Shown here piece after piece: positions 40,471 through 50,386 of a stretch of DNA of 64,000 bases. The stretch spans positions 99,243-163,242 of the forward strand of contig CANJHS010000001.1 in the NCBI GenBank assembly GCA_947474225.1, written 5' to 3'. Each line of letters opens with the position of its first letter. Within the stretch, counting starts at the first letter, position 1. This DNA is from Roseiflexaceae bacterium (GTDB taxonomy: Bacteria; Chloroflexota; Chloroflexia; Chloroflexales; Roseiflexaceae). Below the pieces are notes generated by a model that did not search any database, was not told the DNA's origin, and worked only from the letters and a program-made list of their open reading frames with translations. The position numbers were made by a program, and so were the translations under genes.

Positions 40471-41319
40471 ATGAACGGGAACGTAATCGCCATGATGGAA
40501 GGCGAACAGAGCTCCATCGAGGTCATCGAATACCCGTCACTCAACTTGTCACGCCGCCCCGATTTAGCTGCAATCGCGTATTATGCGCAGCAAATGGGTG
40601 TCAGGTTGCGCCAGCTCAAGATTACGCTGAGCGGTGGTGGCGCATCGATCGAACCGGGGATGTTGCAGTTTTCACATGGGTCGATTACAACGAACACCAC
40701 AGCAGGCGGCGCATGGGGCTTTTTGAAGCGGTATGTCCAAAAGCGCTTCAATAACGAATCTATCTTTCGTACCACCTTCCAAGGAAGTGGCGTGATTTAT
40801 ACAGAACCAACCTTCGACCATTACCTCCTGGCACGCATTGCTCCTGGGGAAGAAGCTATCGTCGATGACGGCCGTTATGTAGCGAGCGAAATCGGCGTAG
40901 ATAATGGGTTAGCATTCAAAAAGAGTCTCTCGAGTTTGTTACTCAGTAAAGACGAGGTCGTGCGCACACGGATTACGGGCAAAGGCTGGTGTGTCGTACA
41001 AAGCCCGATTGCTGCGAGTGATGTCCTGCGTGTCGAATTGAATGACGAAGAACTCCGCGTCGATGGTGATATTGTGTTGTTCCGCAAAGGGCGTCTGGTA
41101 CAGCAAGTAAGCGGTGCTACCAATGGAGCGGGCGGATTAGTCACCTCCGGAGAAGGGCTCGTCAATGTCTTCCGCGGGACAGGCCAAGTCTGGCTCGCCC
41201 CCGCCGAACACGGCTACGAACAATTAATAGACTTACTGCAAAAAGCTGGCATGCCATATGGGCCGCGCACTACCGCCAAACCGCGCCAACGTCGCACGCT
41301 AGAGGAACTCATGTCATGA
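40471..41319 (+). CDS. AIM24 family protein
   Basis: LKITLSGGGASIEPGMLQFSHGSI...GSGVIYTEPTFDHYLLARI...NVFRGTGQVWLAP; GAGAGGAAC-type RBS before ATG 40471. Confidence 0.85.
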   Translation: MNGNVIAMMEGEQSSIEVIEYPSLNLSRRPDLAAIAYYAQQMGVRLRQLKITLSGGGASIEPGMLQFSHGSITTNTTAGGAWGFLKRYVQKRFNNESIFRTTFQGSGVIYTEPTFDHYLLARIAPGEEAIVDDGRYVASEIGVDNGLAFKKSLSSLLLSKDEVVRTRITGKGWCVVQSPIAASDVLRVELNDEELRVDGDIVLFRKGRLVQQVSGATNGAGGLVTSGEGLVNVFRGTGQVWLAPAEHGYEQLIDLLQKAGMPYGPRTTAKPRQRRTLEELMS

Positions 41320-41957
41320 CAGACAGCGCGAGCCCCCGTCAGATTGTCGCTCGTGGCTACGAGCGACTCACACAACGCTATACCGAATGGGCAACCTCGA
41401 AAAACGATGAATCCCGCGGTCGCTACATGCAAATCCTGCTCGACCATGCTCGTGGTGGAATGCATTTACTCGATCTCGGTTGCGGCACAGGTTTGACGTC
41501 CACCAAACGATTGGCCGAATCATATCGTGTCACCGCAGTGGATATCTCGCCCAAAAGCGCCAAACTCGCTGCCCGTGCCATTCCACGAGCACAAGTCATC
41601 TGTGCCGACATGACCAAACTTTGGTTTCCTCCTGAATCATTCGACGCCATTAGTGCGTTCTATTCACTCATCCACATACCCCGCGAGGATTTACCCGAGT
41701 TTTTTGTGCGCATGACCCGTTGGTTACGTCCCAATGGATTGTTCGTGGGCTGTCTGACCGCCCACGATATGCCTGCGGAGGTGTCGGAGGATTGGTTGGG
41801 AGTCCCCATGTATTGGAGCGGCTACGATAGTGATCGCAATCGCGCACTATTGCGGGATGCTGGCTTGACCGTACACAGCGCAGTCGAAGAGACGCAAGAC
41901 GAAAACGGTGATGCAGTAACGTTCCTGTGGGTAATTGCCGAACGGCGTGCATTGTAG
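41316..41957 (+). CDS. Class I SAM-dependent methyltransferase
   Basis: MHLLDLGCGTGLTSTKRLAESYRVTAVDIS. Confidence 0.92.
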   Translation: MTDSASPRQIVARGYERLTQRYTEWATSKNDESRGRYMQILLDHARGGMHLLDLGCGTGLTSTKRLAESYRVTAVDISPKSAKLAARAIPRAQVICADMTKLWFPPESFDAISAFYSLIHIPREDLPEFFVRMTRWLRPNGLFVGCLTAHDMPAEVSEDWLGVPMYWSGYDSDRNRALLRDAGLTVHSAVEETQDENGDAVTFLWVIAERRAL

Positions 41958-41966
41958 AGGAATGCT

Positions 41967-42374
41967 ATGAACCACTTTCAGGCAATCGATCATATCGGTA
42001 TTGCAGTGAATGACATCGACGAAGCAGTAGCGTTCTATGCTGCGACATTTGGGGTAGACCACTGGGAGCGCATTGAACTCCCTGACCGTGCAATGCGTGT
42101 CGCCATTGCTCAGTATGGAGAAAGTGCTGTCGAGCTTATCGCGCCGACGTCTCCTGAAGCGGCGTTCGCAAAATATCTGGCCGACAAAGGCCCCGGGATG
42201 CATCACATCGCCTACCGTGTCGCAGACATTGTCGCTACTCTGGCAGATCTCAAAACCCAAGGCCTCCGCCTCATCGATGAAGTACCGCGGCCTGGATTGC
42301 ACGGCACGCTGGTGGCTTTTGTACACCCCAAAGCAACACTCGGTACCCTTATCGAGTTGGTACAGCACCGATGA
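41967..42374 (+). CDS. Methylmalonyl-CoA epimerase-like VOC protein
   Basis: AIDHIGIAVNDIDEAVAFYAATFGV...GPGMHHIAYRVADI...HPKATLGTLIELVQH. Confidence 0.88.
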   Translation: MNHFQAIDHIGIAVNDIDEAVAFYAATFGVDHWERIELPDRAMRVAIAQYGESAVELIAPTSPEAAFAKYLADKGPGMHHIAYRVADIVATLADLKTQGLRLIDEVPRPGLHGTLVAFVHPKATLGTLIELVQHR

Positions 42375-43435
42375 ATCCAGTGCGGATTGGAATCATTGGG
42401 TGTGGTCCTATTGCACAAGCAGCTCATTTGCCTGCCATCGTCAAAGCCAACAACGCTGTTTTGGTAGCTGTCTGTGACCGATCGGAACTCCTGCGTACCG
42501 CTGCCCTGGCTATGCATGGTGCAGCAGCCGCCTACGCCGATGCTGCCGAATTATTGGCAGATACACGTGTTGAAGCGGTCATCATCGCCGTCGCTGACGC
42601 GTTCCATGTGCCGCTGGCAATCGCTGCGTTACAGGCTGGCAAGCATGTCTTGGTCGAAAAGCCACTCAGTGACACCCTCGCCTCCGCCCAACAACTGCTC
42701 GTGGTGCATGCGAACACCAACCGCGTCCTCCACGTAGCCAACAATAAACGCTACGACATGGGCATCGAGTATGCCCACGAGATGTCTTGGGGCCCTCTCG
42801 GGCAGCGCATGGCGTATCGGGGATGGTACTGCGATTCACACCTGCGCTATACCGTTACAGACAATCTGCACCCGACATTCGTCACAGCCACAGATGCGCT
42901 GCGTCCAGGCACTGACCCCAAATCAGACCGGCGTCGCTATCTATTGTTGACGCATGGGAGTCACCTGGTAGATACCGCCCGCTATATCTGTGGTTCGATC
43001 GTGCGTGTCCAGACGCAATATCGCTCAATCGAAGGGGCCCACTGCTGGTTCAGTGCCGTGACATTTGCCGACGGCACCCTCGGGCATCTCGATCTAACGG
43101 TGACAATCCAAGGCGACCATCATGAAGGGTTCAACCTGTACAGTCAACACGGTTCAATTCAAGCAAAAACATACCTGCCGTGGTTTTTTAAGAGTAGTGA
43201 TGTCGAGGTATTTACCAGCACGGATCAGCAGTACCATCGCCCGCTAGGTGCAGATGGACATTCCTATCGCCGACAAATCGAAGGCTTCTGCGCAGTGATT
43301 CGCGGTGAGCCTGTCGTACGCGCTGCGGGCATTGCTGACGGAATTGCGGCAGTGGCAGTGCTGACGGCAATGACCAGATCAGCAGAGGCGGGAAGTACCT
43401 GGATTGATGTCGATCACGTCGCAGGACTGCCATGA
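42371..43435 (+). CDS. Gfo/Idh/MocA family oxidoreductase
   Basis: VRIGIIGCGPIAQAAHLPAI...VLVEKPLSDTL. Confidence 0.93.
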   Translation: MNPVRIGIIGCGPIAQAAHLPAIVKANNAVLVAVCDRSELLRTAALAMHGAAAAYADAAELLADTRVEAVIIAVADAFHVPLAIAALQAGKHVLVEKPLSDTLASAQQLLVVHANTNRVLHVANNKRYDMGIEYAHEMSWGPLGQRMAYRGWYCDSHLRYTVTDNLHPTFVTATDALRPGTDPKSDRRRYLLLTHGSHLVDTARYICGSIVRVQTQYRSIEGAHCWFSAVTFADGTLGHLDLTVTIQGDHHEGFNLYSQHGSIQAKTYLPWFFKSSDVEVFTSTDQQYHRPLGADGHSYRRQIEGFCAVIRGEPVVRAAGIADGIAAVAVLTAMTRSAEAGSTWIDVDHVAGLP

Positions 43436-44289
43436 CGATACGCACTGGCTGCGCTGTCTGGGCGCACAAAGGCTGGGTCGGCTCGTTCTACGCTGCGGGG
43501 ACGCCGCCGTCTGCATACTTGCGCCGATATAGTGAACGAGCACGCACGGTAGAAGGAAATGCAACCTTCTATGCAATCCCCAGTGCTGCCACTGTTGCCA
43601 AATGGTGTGCCGAAACGCCTGCCACATTCCGTTTCTGCTGCAAAATCCCCCAATCTATAAGCCATGCCCCGACCCTGCGTGACACGGTAGGGACACGAGA
43701 TCTCTTCCTCGAACGCATGCAACCATTGGGCGAACGGCAAGGCCCGTATTTTTTGCAGCTCCCGCCAAGATTTGGTATTTCCATGCTGGCTGATTTGGAA
43801 CAATGGCTCGCGACATGGCCAGCGTCCGTTCGCTTGGCCGTAGAGGTGCGTCATGCGAGTTGGTATACGTCACGGGGACGGGCCGCATTACAGGAATTGC
43901 TTGATTCACACGGCATCGGACATTGCATGCTGGATGTGCGCCCTCTCAACGAGCCTGGATTACCAGGTGCAGATGTAGATTTGGATATCGCCCGGGACCA
44001 CAAACCTGATATCCCACTCGACCCCTGGGTTAGCGCACGTCTGGCAATGGTACGCCTCATCAGCCATCCAAGTACGCCAGCCAATACCCAATATCTGGAC
44101 GAGTGGGCTGTGCGAGTGGCAGATTGGGAGCGTGCGAGCATTGATTCCTATGTGTTTATGCATTGCCCTACTGAAGACCACTCGCCACATCACCTGCAGC
44201 TGTTCGACCACGCGCTTGCGAATGTGTTGCCGGAGTACCAGCCGATGTGGGATAATTCCCCACCAGAGCATCAAGCGCCGCTGTTTTGA
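43432..44289 (+). CDS. DUF72 domain-containing protein
   Basis: RTVEGNATFYAIPSAATVAKWCAETPATFRFCCKIPQSISH...GPYFLQLPPRF...VRLAVEVRHASWY. Confidence 0.92.
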   Translation: MTIRTGCAVWAHKGWVGSFYAAGTPPSAYLRRYSERARTVEGNATFYAIPSAATVAKWCAETPATFRFCCKIPQSISHAPTLRDTVGTRDLFLERMQPLGERQGPYFLQLPPRFGISMLADLEQWLATWPASVRLAVEVRHASWYTSRGRAALQELLDSHGIGHCMLDVRPLNEPGLPGADVDLDIARDHKPDIPLDPWVSARLAMVRLISHPSTPANTQYLDEWAVRVADWERASIDSYVFMHCPTEDHSPHHLQLFDHALANVLPEYQPMWDNSPPEHQAPLF

Positions 44290-44321
44290 ACGTACCCTTG
44301 CGCTAGAGAGACTCCCTACCT

Positions 44322-46346
44322 GTGAATTACCTGGCTGGACTCAACGAAGAACAACACACCGCAGTCACTGCTCCTATCGGTCCTATCCTGCTCAAAGCAG
44401 GGGCCGGTAGTGGTAAAACCCGCGTGTTGACACTGCGGATCGCCCATATGGTGCAGCAGCATCGGATAGACCCGAGTGCAATTTTGGCATTGACATTCAC
44501 CAACAAAGCCGCCAAAGAAATGCGCTCACGGCTCCGCAGTGTGCTGGGCACGCAGGTCAAACAACTCACGACCGGTACCTTCCATTCGATTTGTGTGCAG
44601 ATTCTACGGGCGCATCTCGAGGGTAAGATTGGTCACTTCACCCGCAACTTCAGTATTTATTCAGGTGATGAGCAGGAGCAACTCGCCCAACAATCGATTG
44701 ATGCGGCGCCTGAGCCATCCCCCGATGCCACCGATGTCGATGATTTAATGCGACGGATATCGCGCGCGAAGAGCCGGTTACAAACACCGCGTATGCTCCT
44801 CGCCCATGCCGAAAACGCCAACGACTCTTGGGTCGCACTGCGATATCGGCACTACCAAGGGTTGTTGGCCGAGGCCAACGCACTCGACTTCGATGATCTC
44901 ATACAGCACACGTATCGCCTATTGAGCGAGCACGAGGATGTCCTCGATGCTGTCCAGAAGCGTTGGAAGCACCTGCTCGTGGACGAATATCAAGACACCG
45001 ACCCGAGCCAGTTTAGCCTTATCCGCGTCTTGAGTGAGCCGGTCGGCAGTCGACCACGGTCGCTTTTTGTGGTGGGTGACGCGATGCAATCCATCTACGG
45101 ATTTCGCAATGCCGACCATACTATCATCTCTCGGTACGGCGAGACATTCCCCAATGCAACGATTATCGAGCTCAAGACCAATTATCGGAGCCGTCAAGCC
45201 ATTCTCGATGCAGCCTATGCAGTTATCCGCCCCAGTCGGTTGGTATTGCCGATGCAACTCAAAGCACAGCAACGGAGCTTTGAAGGTGAGCGGAGTGTCG
45301 TCTTTTTGGAATACCAAAATGGCAAAGAAGAAGCCGACAAAATCGCCTATGAGATTGCTACCATGGTACAGGCTGGCTCTCCAGACCGAGGAGCCTTTGG
45401 CGATGTCGCGGTAGCAGGACGGCAAGCCAAGGATTTCGCTATCCTGTACCGTTCCAAACACATGAGTCGCCAATTCGAAGAAGCCTTGCGCATGCAAAAG
45501 CTCCCCTACAAACTCAAAGGGCAACAAGGATTTTATGATCGGGCGGTTATCCGCGACCTCCTCGCCTACGTGCGTCTCGCAGTCAACAGCCGTGACAATA
45601 TGGCATTAACACGCATCGCCGACACGCCCAAACGCGGTTTGAGTGCCAAACCTCTCAAAATCTTCAGCATCGAAGCAGCCCGCCGCAATCTCGCTATAGC
45701 CGATGTGTTGGCCGATGTGATGATTTTGGCACAGCTCGACGAAAAAGCACGTGCCGGTGCACGTTCCCTCGGCGCGATATTGGGTCGCTTACGCGGACAC
45801 CTCAAACGCCAATCTGCGCCTCGTGATGTCATCGAAGATGTCATCCAGCAAACAAACTACCACTCATACCTCGAGGCGCTCCACGCCAAAGACCCCGAAA
45901 AGCATACCGATGCCTTGGCACACATCCAAGAACTCCTCGTCGTCGCAGACGAACACGACGACATCGAGGAATTCATGCAGTACATCGCAATCATGACCAA
46001 TACCGACGACGGCGACGAAGAACGCGATCAAATACAGCTCATGACCATTCATGCAGCAAAAGGATTGGAGTGGCCGTTTGTCTTTGTCTGCGGACTCGAG
46101 GAGGGTGTGCTGCCGCACGAACGCAGTATGGCCACTGCCGAAGGCATCGAAGAAGAACGACGACTGTGTTACGTCGCCGTTACACGCGCCGCCGAGCGCT
46201 TATATCTGTCATGGTGCCGTGAACGCAGTGCCAGCAACCGTGGTAAGAAATCGAGCGTCAGTAATAGCAAGGCAGCTAAACGATCGCGCTTCTATGACGA
46301 TATCGAACTCTACGGTCGTGAGTTGGCAAGCCGCCGTAGCACCTAG
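44322..46346 (+). CDS. UvrD/Rep/PcrA family ATP-dependent DNA helicase (GTG start)
   Basis: LNEEQHTAVTAPIGPILLKAGAGSGKTRVLTLRIAHM; LALTFTNKAAKEM; VDEYQDTD; TIHAAKGLEWPFVFVCGLEEG; RLCYVAVTRA. Confidence 0.95.
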   Translation: MNYLAGLNEEQHTAVTAPIGPILLKAGAGSGKTRVLTLRIAHMVQQHRIDPSAILALTFTNKAAKEMRSRLRSVLGTQVKQLTTGTFHSICVQILRAHLEGKIGHFTRNFSIYSGDEQEQLAQQSIDAAPEPSPDATDVDDLMRRISRAKSRLQTPRMLLAHAENANDSWVALRYRHYQGLLAEANALDFDDLIQHTYRLLSEHEDVLDAVQKRWKHLLVDEYQDTDPSQFSLIRVLSEPVGSRPRSLFVVGDAMQSIYGFRNADHTIISRYGETFPNATIIELKTNYRSRQAILDAAYAVIRPSRLVLPMQLKAQQRSFEGERSVVFLEYQNGKEEADKIAYEIATMVQAGSPDRGAFGDVAVAGRQAKDFAILYRSKHMSRQFEEALRMQKLPYKLKGQQGFYDRAVIRDLLAYVRLAVNSRDNMALTRIADTPKRGLSAKPLKIFSIEAARRNLAIADVLADVMILAQLDEKARAGARSLGAILGRLRGHLKRQSAPRDVIEDVIQQTNYHSYLEALHAKDPEKHTDALAHIQELLVVADEHDDIEEFMQYIAIMTNTDDGDEERDQIQLMTIHAAKGLEWPFVFVCGLEEGVLPHERSMATAEGIEEERRLCYVAVTRAAERLYLSWCRERSASNRGKKSSVSNSKAAKRSRFYDDIELYGRELASRRST

Positions 46347-46354
46347 GAGGACCC

Positions 46355-46768
46355 ATGGAACCACAAGAAAACAGCATCCAGACACTGCGCCGGTACACAT
46401 TGCAGTGGTTGATTACCAGTTTGGCGATATTTGCCGCGTTTTCGCTGGTGCCAGGCATTACCTTTAGTGGCAACGGCTATGAAATCGGCATCATTGCGAT
46501 GATTTATAGTGTGATTAATCTGCTTATCCGACCCGTGTTGATGTTGATTACCTGCCCGATGATTGTGCTGACCTTAGGGATGTTCAGCGTTATCATCAAC
46601 GGCATGCTGTTACTCATTACCGCAGATTTGGCGAAATTCCTGGGAATCGAATTCCACGTGGCATCGTTCACCACGGCACTCGTCGGGGCTGTCGTTATAT
46701 CGTTGACCACCTTTGTACTCAATATCCTCAGTGGCGAAAACAAGGTCAACGTGCGCATCCAGAAATAG
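46355..46768 (+). CDS. Phage holin family IV / four-TM membrane protein
   Basis: Four hydrophobic helices, LLIRPVLMLITCPMIVLTLGMFSVIINGMLLLI. Confidence 0.8.
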   Translation: MEPQENSIQTLRRYTLQWLITSLAIFAAFSLVPGITFSGNGYEIGIIAMIYSVINLLIRPVLMLITCPMIVLTLGMFSVIINGMLLLITADLAKFLGIEFHVASFTTALVGAVVISLTTFVLNILSGENKVNVRIQK

Positions 46769-47234
46769 CATTTTTCAGCTTTTTAAAAACAGAACGCTCG
46801 TCACAACCCTGAACTTCAATTCATTACAGTCTGCGAAACTTTTTTGTGATTTACAGAGGAATACAACCGGCTGTAAATCTAACAGAATGATGTGCAGTGG
46901 ACAATGTCGTTCTTGAATTATTCGCTACGAAGTCCATAGAAGCTCCCACTCGATGCATGAGGTATGCAAACATGTGTTAGTCAGCTAAAATCATCTCTCA
47001 ATTGGACCACCAGAACTTTTGGGTTTCAACATGCGCATAATAAATTGTTCAATGTAAAAAATTCAACTACCCATCAATACTGCGCAATCGTGCGTTGAGA
47101 GATTGAATGAGAAGCAAAAAGGTTTCATATCACATTTTTGACCGCAGGCAAGGTGAATACGTACCTACGGTTCGCTAGAGTTCATGAGATGAACAGGTAC
47201 AACATGAGTTTGTTGCATGCAAATTGCACAGAAG

Positions 47235-49199
47235 TTATGCTACGGTCGATTTTTTACGAACATAGAAGATACTAAGCACAAGAATCACGACCCAAGGAAG
47301 AGGAATTAGCAGTATTCCGGCCCAGGCAAACCACGGTGCATAGCTGAGCTGAATAATGTGTCGGCCCGGCGGTATTTGGACGCGTATCCAATCACCAACA
47401 GGCACACTCAGAGGAGTTCCGTCGTCAATAATTGCTTGCCATCCGCCCAGACCGAATTCATAGACACGAAGTTCGCCTCCTTCAGGAATATTGCACGTAA
47501 CAACAATCTGCCCGCCACGTTTACCATGAGCACAGGAAGTAATGTTTCCAGATGCCGAAATAACGGCCGCATAAGCGGCATCTGGGGAATCATTGCGATA
47601 GAGAACCCAGTTCTGAAATGTTGCAACAACAGAAAAGGGAAACGCTTGCGGCGCATCAGTGTTGAAGACATACTCCGGTGGCGGCAATGGATGATCTTTA
47701 ACAATAATTCCAAGCGGTGTCGGAAGTGACGTGACACCACGCTGCATGGAAGCGAGGAACATCCAGTCGGGTAGGTCGACATACCCTGCCGGTAGACCAT
47801 CAAGGCCTTGTAGCATCTTTTTTGTCTCTACATCGTTGATATCAAAAGAATTAACAAGCTCATGAGCAAATGCCTGCAGACCAAGCAGATTGTATAGTGC
47901 GAGGACAACTACAAGGACATGGCGGAAATCAATTCTCATAGTCCGCTGCAAAAATCCCAAAAGCTGCCGCATCCATGATGCACCTATTGTCTGATTTGTC
48001 AAAAACGCATGAAATACGAGTGCTGCAAAGGTAAGAATTGCTAACCCTGAAATCCCGTTATAAATAGCAATCCAACGGAACCCACTCGAAATATCAGTTA
48101 ATACAGTGATATTCAGCCCATTGAGGAGCTTCGAAAAGACCCCTGTTGCCAGAATCATAGCAGACCCACCAATGAAAGCAATCAACACTGCGAAACGTCG
48201 GTGATGTGGAAGGGTAATCCATCGAAATCCGATCAGTGTAGCAAAAACCGGAGTGAACCCGATATACGTAGCGTACGCCCATGGGTATGGAAAAGGATTC
48301 AAACCTTCAGCTCGAGAAATCACATAGGAGGGTATGAAGAAATTGACGAACTGCGTGCTAAGAGGCACTGCGTACTGCATTGCAGGGTCGGATTCCTTCG
48401 AATAAAGCCCCATTGTCATTACCATATTCAGGAGTATTGGACTCGCAAACAGCACCATAATGCCTGTTGCTATCAGCAGATCATTCTTTATTCGTGGATT
48501 CTGTGCAACGTAGTTGATGCGCCACGCATAGTAACCCACAACCACCGAAATTAACACAAAAAAATACTGGTAATAGAGTTGACCCGACAACATGAATGTT
48601 CCTGCACAGATAGCAGCAATCAGCATCCGCCAAAACGACGGGCGAACAACATAGTAAACGACTGAAACAAATGCAAGCCAAAACGCGGCGAGCGAGAGAG
48701 GCATCCCAACCGAACCAAGTTCAAGTCGGCAAACAATTTGCCCCCCAAGCATCGAAGCCAGGGCAAACCACAGTCTAGCAAGTGGATGAATACCTATCGT
48801 GAGGGAAAGCCAATAGCTGGCCATGCCAACAATGAGAAAAGCGAGCGAAAGGGTAAATGAAGCGCCGCCCAGAGCTCCAAGCGTAAGGCTTAAAATCATA
48901 CTAATCGGATGCATGAACGACCCGTATGGGTCAGCCATTACTGGTTTACCGCCTGCATTCTGATTCCAAAATGCACATGGACCGCATGCTTTCAGCATGT
49001 CCCAGAAATAAAACGAATTAATACTGCGCGCATATTCCGCACCAGTAGGGATGTCAACTGAGTTCCAACTCTGTCCGTATACCAAATACCATACCGCAAC
49101 AATAAAAATAACCTCGAGAAAAACTGTGCTGTATGTTTTGAAATTTTCACGAAACAAAGTAGATGCATTGGAGAACAAACGTTTTGCAAAATTTATCAT
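47235..49199 (-). CDS. Large multi-spanning membrane protein (YfhO-like / DUF family), putative
   Basis: 661 aa, >10 hydrophobic segments, C-terminal beta-rich region LRVYEFGLGGWQAIIDDGTPLSVPVGDWIRVQIPPGRHIIQLSYAPWFAWAGILL. Confidence 0.65.
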   Translation of the reverse strand: MINFAKRLFSNASTLFRENFKTYSTVFLEVIFIVAVWYLVYGQSWNSVDIPTGAEYARSINSFYFWDMLKACGPCAFWNQNAGGKPVMADPYGSFMHPISMILSLTLGALGGASFTLSLAFLIVGMASYWLSLTIGIHPLARLWFALASMLGGQIVCRLELGSVGMPLSLAAFWLAFVSVVYYVVRPSFWRMLIAAICAGTFMLSGQLYYQYFFVLISVVVGYYAWRINYVAQNPRIKNDLLIATGIMVLFASPILLNMVMTMGLYSKESDPAMQYAVPLSTQFVNFFIPSYVISRAEGLNPFPYPWAYATYIGFTPVFATLIGFRWITLPHHRRFAVLIAFIGGSAMILATGVFSKLLNGLNITVLTDISSGFRWIAIYNGISGLAILTFAALVFHAFLTNQTIGASWMRQLLGFLQRTMRIDFRHVLVVVLALYNLLGLQAFAHELVNSFDINDVETKKMLQGLDGLPAGYVDLPDWMFLASMQRGVTSLPTPLGIIVKDHPLPPPEYVFNTDAPQAFPFSVVATFQNWVLYRNDSPDAAYAAVISASGNITSCAHGKRGGQIVVTCNIPEGGELRVYEFGLGGWQAIIDDGTPLSVPVGDWIRVQIPPGRHIIQLSYAPWFAWAGILLIPLPWVVILVLSIFYVRKKSTVA

Positions 49200-50267
49200 G
49201 GTATAAGCAACTCCATACATTCATTTTGCTAAAAATGACACAAAACACCCACAAAGCTTGTTTTGAGTTAGCCGTTCGTAAGCAGAATAATTCAATATAG
49301 CACATTTAATAGGAAGTATCCACAACAGACACTCTCCAGCTTCACTGAGCTTTTTGGAGAAAACTACTGTATGCATTTGGAATAAACGTAAATCAACCCA
49401 TTAGATCCTGTACTACTGTTTCGTCAGACAAAGGAATTTTAGTGATGTTCAACGTAGTGATGTAATCTGTTGATAGTTTGGATGTGAACCAACTCTAAAT
49501 TTCTTTTCAAACATACCACTACAAAACCAGATATTCTGCACAACGAGAATTTGCCTATCGCCGGCAAGATCGATCGCAGGGTAGGAATCTGACCTATTAC
49601 CTATATGAGGCGAAGAAATTCTGGGGTAAGCGGGACAAATGATGTATTTTTGTGGTACCAGAGAAAATACCAATAAATACCTAGCAATGCTCTGAAGGAG
49701 CTCTGGCTAATCGGCAACAGGGTATTTTCCACAGAATTTTCTCAGTTGAAAACATTTACGTGCTTCGATGCGGCTCAAATGCATCTATGCAGAAAGTGTT
49801 GCAAAACGAAAGATAATACGTTTGTGATGCGAGACGAACATCGCAAACACACATCCAGCACCATGAGAGACTAGTCTTTGCCAACGGTACGTCACAATAC
49901 TTTATCTATACTATCTATTCGGCCGAGCACACAGAATCAATTCAAATACATTACACTCCGTTGCCATATGCATGCCATCAAAGCCTGCAGAGTGCTATAT
50001 TTTAAGACCATCGATGAGAGGGCTTCTCAATTCAGACCAAACGCGGGCAGTTTGAGTAAGCTTTTCCCAACATCAAATAACGATTCACAAGCAGAAGCCG
50101 GTTTTGTGAATACAGCCCAGTAAATTATGAAGAGCGGGTTGCTCAATACAATCTCATACAAAACGGATAAGCGCTTTATAAAAAGAGGATAACTCGTGGT
50201 GTTTGTCTACACAAAGATCAATCAAACTTCCGCGCCAAAAATCTATCGGTAATAACGACAAAACATT

Positions 50268-50304
50268 CAATCGACCATTCGCTTTTAGCGGATGGTCGAT
50301 TGTA
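50268..50304 (-). terminator. Hairpin downstream of the molybdopterin oxidoreductase gene, likely its terminator
   Basis: CAATCGACCATTCGC..GCGGATGGTCGATTG 15-bp stem with one G:U-type mismatch; minus strand followed by AATGTTTTG. Confidence 0.6.
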
Positions 50305-50386
50305 AACGGGGGGGCTTTAAGCAGCTGATACTTTGATCACAATGTGAGAGTGAATAAGCTCTGCATTGGAATTGAAGTTCTGTTCC

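Noticed and set aside
46355-46768. Prophage remnant suggested by the holin-family protein
   Set aside because: Four-TM 'phage holin IV' family proteins are widespread chromosomal membrane proteins; no other phage genes are nearby.
49878-50123. 81-aa ORF in the low-GC gap
   Set aside because: No recognisable motif or clear RBS; similar-size random ORFs are common here.
24863-50276. Shared 16-mer CAAAACATTCAATCGA near 24864 and 50260
   Set aside because: A single 16-nt match in 64 kb is within chance expectation and flanks are unrelated.
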